DNA from: Chara braunii
Taxonomy: Eukaryota > Streptophyta > Charophyceae > Charales > Characeae
Length of the DNA: 64,000 bases
Assembly (NCBI GenBank): GCA_003427395.1
Contig: BFEA01000014.1
Location: 77,799-141,798 of the forward strand
Reading direction: 5' to 3'
Shown here: one piece after another, positions 57,690 through 64,000 of the stretch
Layout of the letters: the number at the start of each line of letters is the position of its first letter
Position numbering within the stretch: the stretch's first letter is position 1
Notes under the pieces: model-generated
Seen by the model: the letters and a program-made list of their open reading frames with translations, nothing else
Told to the model about the DNA's origin: nothing
The model's database searches: none
Made by a program: the position numbers and the translations under genes

Positions 57690-59970
57690 AAAAGTGGTAG
57701 GATGGAGACTCCAATGTGAGTCGACCTACCGTCTAATGTTCCGTACCGAACAGATAGTGGTACTCCTGTGTGAGTAATCCTACTATTTACCCATATATGT
57801 ATTGTTCCTAAGAGTCACGTGTTCAAAATCAAATTAGTATTAGGAGTCTCTGGTAAGGGTCGTCCTATTACTTGTTTGAAGGGTAGTACACTACTCCAGG
57901 GAGTCTTATAAGTCTGAAGGGTAGTACACTACTCCAGGGAGAGTTGCATTACTACTTGTTCGAGACTAGTAAGATGACTAAGTGTTGAAGCTGGTGAGGT
58001 GCTCCAGTGTGAGTTACCCTACAACTTGTTTGAACCTGTGGTTTGTCTGATACTGAAAAAGTGGTAGGATGCTTCAATGCATGTTATCCTACTACTCTTG
58101 TGACATAAAGTTATATGTACATTATGTGTTATTGCGCAGGAGGGATGAAAACTCCAGTATGAGTCATTATGTTGCTTGTTTATGTGCAGATCGGTTACAC
58201 ATATGTGTTTAAGTATACATAATGATAACCTTTTAGTAGACGAATAACGAGATGACTTCAGTGTGAGTTATTTTAATGTTTGCCTGCATGTTAAACTTGT
58301 AGAAGGATGCTCCAGTGTGAGTTGTCATATTTCTTGTTTGACACTAATTTGATTAGACCAGGTATTAAGGGGTAGTAAGTAACTCCAGTGTGAGTTGCTT
58401 TGCTACTTGAATGTATGCACGAATGCTTGACATTAAAAGGTAGTAAGGAACTTAAGTGTGAGTTGCTTTGCTACTTGAATGCATGAAAGAATGCATATGA
58501 CTGAAAGATAGTTAGATACTTCATTGGGAGTTATCCTACTACTTTTTTGTGCATTTTTAACATATACATATATAAAAACTGATTATCTATGATTTGTTCA
58601 CACGCATGTGGCTTGTGAAAAATTGAACCAGTAGTCATATACTCCTGCGTAGTATGGCGAACGTATTCACGCCCCTTCACATTCGCACAAACGTGTTATC
58701 GCGAACATGTTTGGACGAACATAACTTTTTTTCGTTAAAAAAATAAAATAAAATTATTTTTTCGGTTTTTGATCTTTAACTCATGATTGGCTATGAATTT
58801 GAACATGACTCCAAGGTCAATGTTACTTGTATTGTTATTTTACATAACATTTTTTTTTTTTCCAGATTTTTCTGTGAACGTTTTCTTTTTTTTTTAAATA
58901 TTTTTTATGTTTGCGATCGGAGGGTTTTTCACGCTTGTTCGTATTTGGGGGAACATGTTTGCGTTCGCCTCCGAACGCGAACACGTTGCTACGTAAATCC
59001 TGTGAGGGTCGTCCTACTAATATTATGAAGTGAGACTACACAATCCTCGAAGGGTAGTAGGAGGCTTCAGGGACGGTCAACCTATTATCAACTTGAATCA
59101 AAACTGACTGATAAGGAAAAAAATGGTAGGATGTTTCCGTATGAACCATCCTACTGCTTATTGTCTACTTTCTTACATGCCATTTGCTTAAATGGGTAGT
59201 AAAATATTCCATCGAGGGTCATCATACTACTTATTTGAAGTTAGTTTGCATAATATTTGAAGTAGTAAGATACTTAAGTGAGAGTCATCCCATTACTTGT
59301 TTGGATATTAATCTGCGCAATATTCAAAAGGTAGTAGGAAACTCCACTGAGGGTCATCCTACTACTTTTTTTTAGTTAGAGTATACAGTATTCAAGAGGT
59401 AGTAGGGGACTCTAGAGAGGGCCATTCCATTACTAGCTTGAAGTCTACACTAATTTGTGTGATGTGATTTATTTGTTGGAAACTAAACAAATAGTGAGGT
59501 ACTTCAATGTGAGTTATCCTACTGTTTGCTTAGTATCGAAAAGTAATGGGGTACTCTAATGTGAATTATCCTACTACTCGCCTAAAATACATGTATCTAT
59601 ATATATATATATATATTGTTTGATTTATTGTTATCCTACTATTTGTGTGTGTCACGGTGCGGATTGTATGGTATTGAAAGAGTAGTAGGATACTCTATGG
59701 CAAGTCATCCGACTACTTATTTGAACTAAGCTTGTCTAGTATTGATCAAAGTGGTAAGAGACTTCAGTGCGAGTCAATGTACTACTTAGGGGTGTTAAAA
59801 CTAAAATAAATGAGATACCAAAAGAGATATATGTATATCTTCCTCCTACTTGTTAAATAATAGATAGGTCGAGTTCATAAAGCGGCGGGAATAAAAACTC
59901 CAGTGTGAGTCATCCTAGTGCTCGATTGAATGCGTATTTACTACTAAGTAGTAGAATGAAGGCTTCAGTG
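57690..59970. repeat. hairpin-unit repeat array B (~26 units)
   Basis: Same unit as array A, e.g. GGTAGGATGCTTCAATGCAT with GTTATCCTACTACTC near 58065. It is split by one MITE at 58644. Confidence 0.85.
58644..58997. mobile_element. MITE with CCTGYGTAG ends, copy 1
   Basis: Starts CCTGCGTAGTATGGCGAACG and ends GAACACGTTGCTACGTAAA; the interior (TTTACATAACAT, TTTTTCTGTGAAC, CGGAGGGTTTTTC) is shared with the copy at 60012. It interrupts a hairpin unit (ACTCC before, TCCTGTGAGGGTC after), giving a possible TCC duplication. Confidence 0.7.
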
Positions 59971-60011
59971 AAAATCTTTAAACTATATATTTACATTTAG
60001 TCAGGATCATA

Positions 60012-60291
60012 CCTGTGTAGCATACCGAACATGTTCGGAGCTTTTCCAGACGTCCGGCCGAACATATTAAAAAAAATAATAATAAAAAATGTTTCTTATT
60101 GGTTATAAATTTGAGCATACCCCCAACGCAAACGTTGTTTGTTTTATTATTTTACATAACATATATTTGTTTCAGATTTTTCTGAGAACTGTTTATTTTT
60201 TTATTTATTTTTTATTTTTTTATGGTCGCGTTCGGGGGGTTTTGGCGCTCGTTCGCGTTTGGGTTCGAACCCGAACATGATGCTACACAGG
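60012..60291. mobile_element. MITE with CCTGTGTAGCAT ends, copy 2
   Basis: 280 bp, perfect 12-bp inverted repeats CCTGTGTAGCAT / ATGCTACACAGG, with further pairing CGAACATGTTCGG near the left end. Flanked by ATA at 60009-60011 and 60292-60294. Confidence 0.8.
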
Positions 60292-61567
60292 ATAATATAA
60301 TACTCATCCTTTATATTTAGAGTTCGTGTTATTGAACTTCAGATGATGTCATATCAATAGCAAAGAGGTGTTGAGACAATGTTGACTTGTGTGTGATTGC
60401 ATGTTGTCTTAACCAATAACATTCGTTATGAGTTTATACAAGACTACATCCTGTTGTTTTATGGTAACAAGTTGGTATTTGGTCGACCTTTGTACTAAAA
60501 GTCATTTTCATCGATCTCTGCACGAAAAGTCATTTTCTGATTTTCGAATCATTGTCTAAAGTGTATGTGTTTGGTTAAAAATTGTCATTTAATGACTAAA
60601 GTTGGATTAGACTAAATGACTAAGTCTAAAAAAAGATGTATGACTGGGAGGATCAAAAGTGTAAGTGCAATGTGGGTAAAAGTGAACAAATGGTTGACTC
60701 TGCTAGAATTGTGCAATGCATTTTGATTTTGTTTGCCGGTAAGTCAAACGACCAATCATGTGTCATTCACTATGTAACTCATGTTGACAAACTTATATTC
60801 ATCAGAATCGTGACTCAGACATTTCATCGACGAGGAACCTTTGAACATTTGGTTTGGGTATCCTACTTTCATATTTATTAATGTTAAGAAGATTATGATC
60901 ATATGTAAGACCAAAAGTCTTATACATCATATATTTTATTTGAAAGGTCACGAACCTATATTATATTTTATATATGATTGAAAACTTTGTGAATTATGAT
61001 ATTTGTCTTTGCTTATGTGAAAATATAAAGATAATTTTCTGCCTTTAAGTCCCAATCCTTGAAATTTATTTATTACATATATATTGATTGAAAATTGTTT
61101 TTTCAGTATGAATAATTTATGGGATAATTGCAAATAGATCAAATACTTTGTATGCACGAAAGTTCGCCTGTCAAGTCGATCTGAACCGTAAGTCGGTTCG
61201 AGAGACCACCGGCCAGATGCTCGATACATATACGGGTCACTCTTAGGCATTATACTGTGTGTATGCCGATGTTACTTCGATCGAGCAAACACCCGACCTA
61301 CCTCTACGATTGCAAGGAAAAACCTTCGCATGGAAGGCAGTAGCTCACCAGGGATACACCTACCAGAAGGTGGTGACAGACCCTCAGGTAGATATGAGTT
61401 GTACCTCATGAAGCTCTATCATGTCGCAAGGAGCGGCGAAAGGTATAACTGACATACACGCTCGGAGTGGTATCTCCGCTGACTCAAAAGCAAATACTTA
61501 ATTCTGCATGAAACGACCGTGGGGTCTAACACTTATTGCAGGGTGTGGTACCGTCGTGCTCGACAGG

Positions 61568-61587
61568 TGGTGCCGTTGTCAGGTATC
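61568..61587 (+). other. primer-binding-site-like sequence (tRNA-Asp type)
   Basis: TGGTGCCGTTGTCAGGTATC lies two bases after an LTR-like end ...CGACA. See copy B. The downstream 2 kb shows no gag or pol, so any element would be non-autonomous or decayed. Confidence 0.5.
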
Positions 61588-61589
61588 TC

Positions 61590-63470
61590 GCTTTCCAACG
61601 GAGTTTCTCAAAGAACAAAATCGGGAGTGGTGAGTCGATGATCACAACAAAATGATAACTTTTGATAAAATTAAAATGATTTATTATATACGAACCTGAT
61701 TATAAATGAAAAAACGCTAAGAGCAATATACTTAAAAAAAATGCGAGACATCATATGGACAACACGCACAGATGTCGCCTTACCCAAAAAATTGACTCTC
61801 TACATGGGTCCTAAAAAGATAACGGACTCGAGTTGGGTAACCGACGATCTAACCAAAACGACAGTCAGTAATAAGTGTTTAACATACACTTAAGGTATTT
61901 ATTTTTAAATAAAATAATCAAGTTTGTCTAGGCCGAATCCATTTGGAATTACATATACCAAAGATAATAACTATTGATTATGAATATTTCATAAGGATAG
62001 AGCGAAAAAGGGATAAATTTTTACCTTCTCACAAAAAAGTCACGCGAATATAGTTGTGAAAATTTTGGGGGTACCCATGCTGAGATGTAGGTTCGAAGTT
62101 CGTCTTATAAAGTCTAGTAACGAATATATTTTAACCTTTATAATGATAACTGTTGTTAAAAATTTGTGGATCATGATAATATAATAATTTATAGTAATGC
62201 ATTTGTTTGTGTTTGTGTCACTATGCGACAAGTTACTCGAACAAGGACGGAGATGCTTGTCAAAACTGTTTAGCCACCTGAGTTGTTCTCGTACATACCT
62301 TGATGCACATGAATAAGAAATATATATGGTTAAGGTGTTAGCCTTAAAAAATGTTAAAGTTACATGTAACAGAAATTTTGATTGTCTACCAAAACTCTAA
62401 GGAAACAGATTCAGTTACAGTTAGACGTCTAGGCAATACGATAATATTAGATATTACTACGACCTAGTAAGTGAAACTTAGTGAGAAATTGGTGTATTTA
62501 TTTTCCCGGCTTCTGTACAATTGTCACGTATCCAACTATTTTTAAGCATGCACTCAATACGTGACCACTTCTTGTATCTCGAAGGGTGTCAAAGCGACAA
62601 ATGTTACCTCATACAGCTTGTTTATTTTTAATATATTATTGCCTATACTTAGACCGTTCTCCTTGATGACAATTTCTACACCAACTTGAATTCCAACAAA
62701 TATTCGTAATAATAAGGGATTTGCTTTGACAACTGAAGCATTACAAAGATATTCAATCAAATAGTATAAAGTTAGCAAGGAAAACCGGTCGACTTACAAA
62801 TTTTTCCTTATCTAGTTTCGTCGGTTTTTTGTTTCCCTTTGACATGACCTGAAGGCTGACCGTGACACATATTTTTCAATTGACGCTATGCGTTAGCCAT
62901 TGACTTTTATACAAAACCATATTTATAGTGTCTGCACTATAAACCTTTAAGGTAAATGTCGTGAGTTAACCCGTTCACACTATTCCTAGTCATGTTTGCT
63001 CTATCTGAGTAGTTAGTAACACGATCGTTCATATTATATTGTTACTTCCATATTATTTTCACTATAGTGGATACAACACAATGACTTACACATTGAGTTC
63101 ATTATAGTTTCTGCTTTTTGTGCTCGCTGGCCATGTGCTACATCGCTATCTGACTTGTACATTAAGTTTCTTCGGCTATGCCGCTTATGGTGTGTGGGTC
63201 AAGTGCAAGAAAAGAGAGAGAAGAATGGCAATAGAAAGACTCTAAGAGACCCATTGATTTAGTAAACGAAAGAGAAAAATTAAAGGAGAAAAGGAAGAGA
63301 AATGAGAGAAAGCAAGGTTTCGTCGTCGCCGTTGTCACGCGCGACCGTCTCTCACCCTGCCGGGAGCACTGAACCTCACAGTTGTGTCACGAAAGATTTT
63401 TTAGAGCGAAAAGAACCAGCCACTACTCCGACTGTGCGCTTCTACTATACCTCTTACGACACCCCACGAC
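61590..63470. other. AT-rich, nothing recognised
   Basis: No frame longer than about 75 codons and no RNA gene. It could be the internal region of a non-autonomous LTR element. Confidence 0.5.
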
Positions 63471-63474
63471 AGGT

Positions 63475-63690
63475 GGAGGTGTCGCGAAGTACAACTTACC
63501 TCTACCCTAGAGGTTGTCACCACCCTTAGGTAGGCATATCCATGCTGAGCCACTGACCCACATGCGAAAACTTTTACTTGTCTTTGTAGAGGTGGGTCGG
63601 TCGATGGGGTTTGCTGTATCGTCGAAACATAGAAATGGGGTATGCGCGGTAAGACGCCTAAAACTGACACATTAGTCAAGTCATGTCCAG
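63475..63690 (-). repeat. inverted partial third copy of the long repeat
   Basis: Read on the minus strand, CCTACCTAAGGGTGGTGACA (about 63531) and the preceding ACCTCTACAAAGACAAGTAA match copy A at 56076 and 56022, and copy B at 61297-61372. Confidence 0.75.
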
Positions 63691-64000
63691 GATGTGATCT
63701 CCCTATCCTAAACTTCTAGATTTTTAGATCGAACTTTTAGAAGGCTGTCTATTCGGCTTCTGCGTTTTAAAAATGTGTTATTCTCCTGACAAAATGATCA
63801 AGGTATCAATCGAACCTTCTTACTACCAAGGACATTCTATCTTACTTAACGAGTTATAACTTAACTGAACATAAGATAGTACAGAGGTTACATAGGACAA
63901 ATAATGAATATGGGGGTATTACCGCCGAGAACCCTTCCCACTTTCACAAGTGTTGTAGGTCTGAGACTCTTCACGATATCAAACTCAGTTCAATCCAAAC

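Larger units (their letters stand above)
57650..61565 (+). repeat. long LTR-like repeat, copy B
   Basis: Second copy of the long repeat, ending GTGCTCGACA at 61565. Immediately after, following GG, TGGTGCCGTTGTCAGGTATC (61568-61587) matches 16 of 20 bases of the tRNA-Asp-type primer-binding site of plant gypsy elements; three of the four differences are C-to-T or G-to-A. That supports calling the repeat an LTR. Two MITEs are inserted in it. Confidence 0.65.

Overview
The window is eukaryotic nuclear DNA from a repeat-rich genome with long introns. Its only clearly recognisable host gene is a multi-exon ASPM (abnormal spindle) homologue with GT-AG introns. A Harbinger transposon with a SANT/Myb-like partner, a plant-like LINE, tRNA-headed SINEs and a tRNA-Asp-type primer-binding site all suggest a streptophyte. 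A charophyte alga such as Chara is my best guess. That is an inference from overall character, not from a database match.

0.4-23.7 kb (minus strand): ASPM. I could assemble nine exons whose phases join exactly, about 1256 codons. They carry an N-terminal ASH domain, a long linker, a complete first calponin-homology domain and the start of a second. The IQ-repeat region must lie beyond base 1. The introns reach about 4.8 kb and are full of microsatellites, two U6 snRNA retrocopies, minisatellites, a near-perfect hairpin, an assembly gap and library adapters.

23.7-36 kb: no gene recognised. This is a landing zone for small retroposons and MITEs: SINEs with target-site duplications, three U6 copies, six TA-flanked MITEs and a 429-bp tandem duplication. 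There is also a cluster of insertions that consist of nothing but a poly(A)/poly(T) tract between 9-17 bp target-site duplications.

36-44 kb: a probable autonomous PIF/Harbinger transposon. An intact DDE transposase lies on the plus strand and a convergent SANT/Myb-like protein on the minus strand, with microsatellites between them. 43.9-46.8 kb: a 5'-truncated LINE with a broken ORF and a 22-A tail. 47-52.6 kb: minisatellites, a decayed possible hAT transposase and a MITE.

52.6-64 kb: an AT-rich block built of two diverged direct copies, and part of an inverted third copy, of a long LTR-like repeat. Inside it are two arrays of about 25 degenerate hairpin units each. A solo LTR with a 5-bp target duplication and two MITEs have landed in these copies. 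Three Nextera mate-pair junction sequences (6891, 17345, 55134), a 796-bp N gap and several single Ns show that local contiguity is uncertain at those points.
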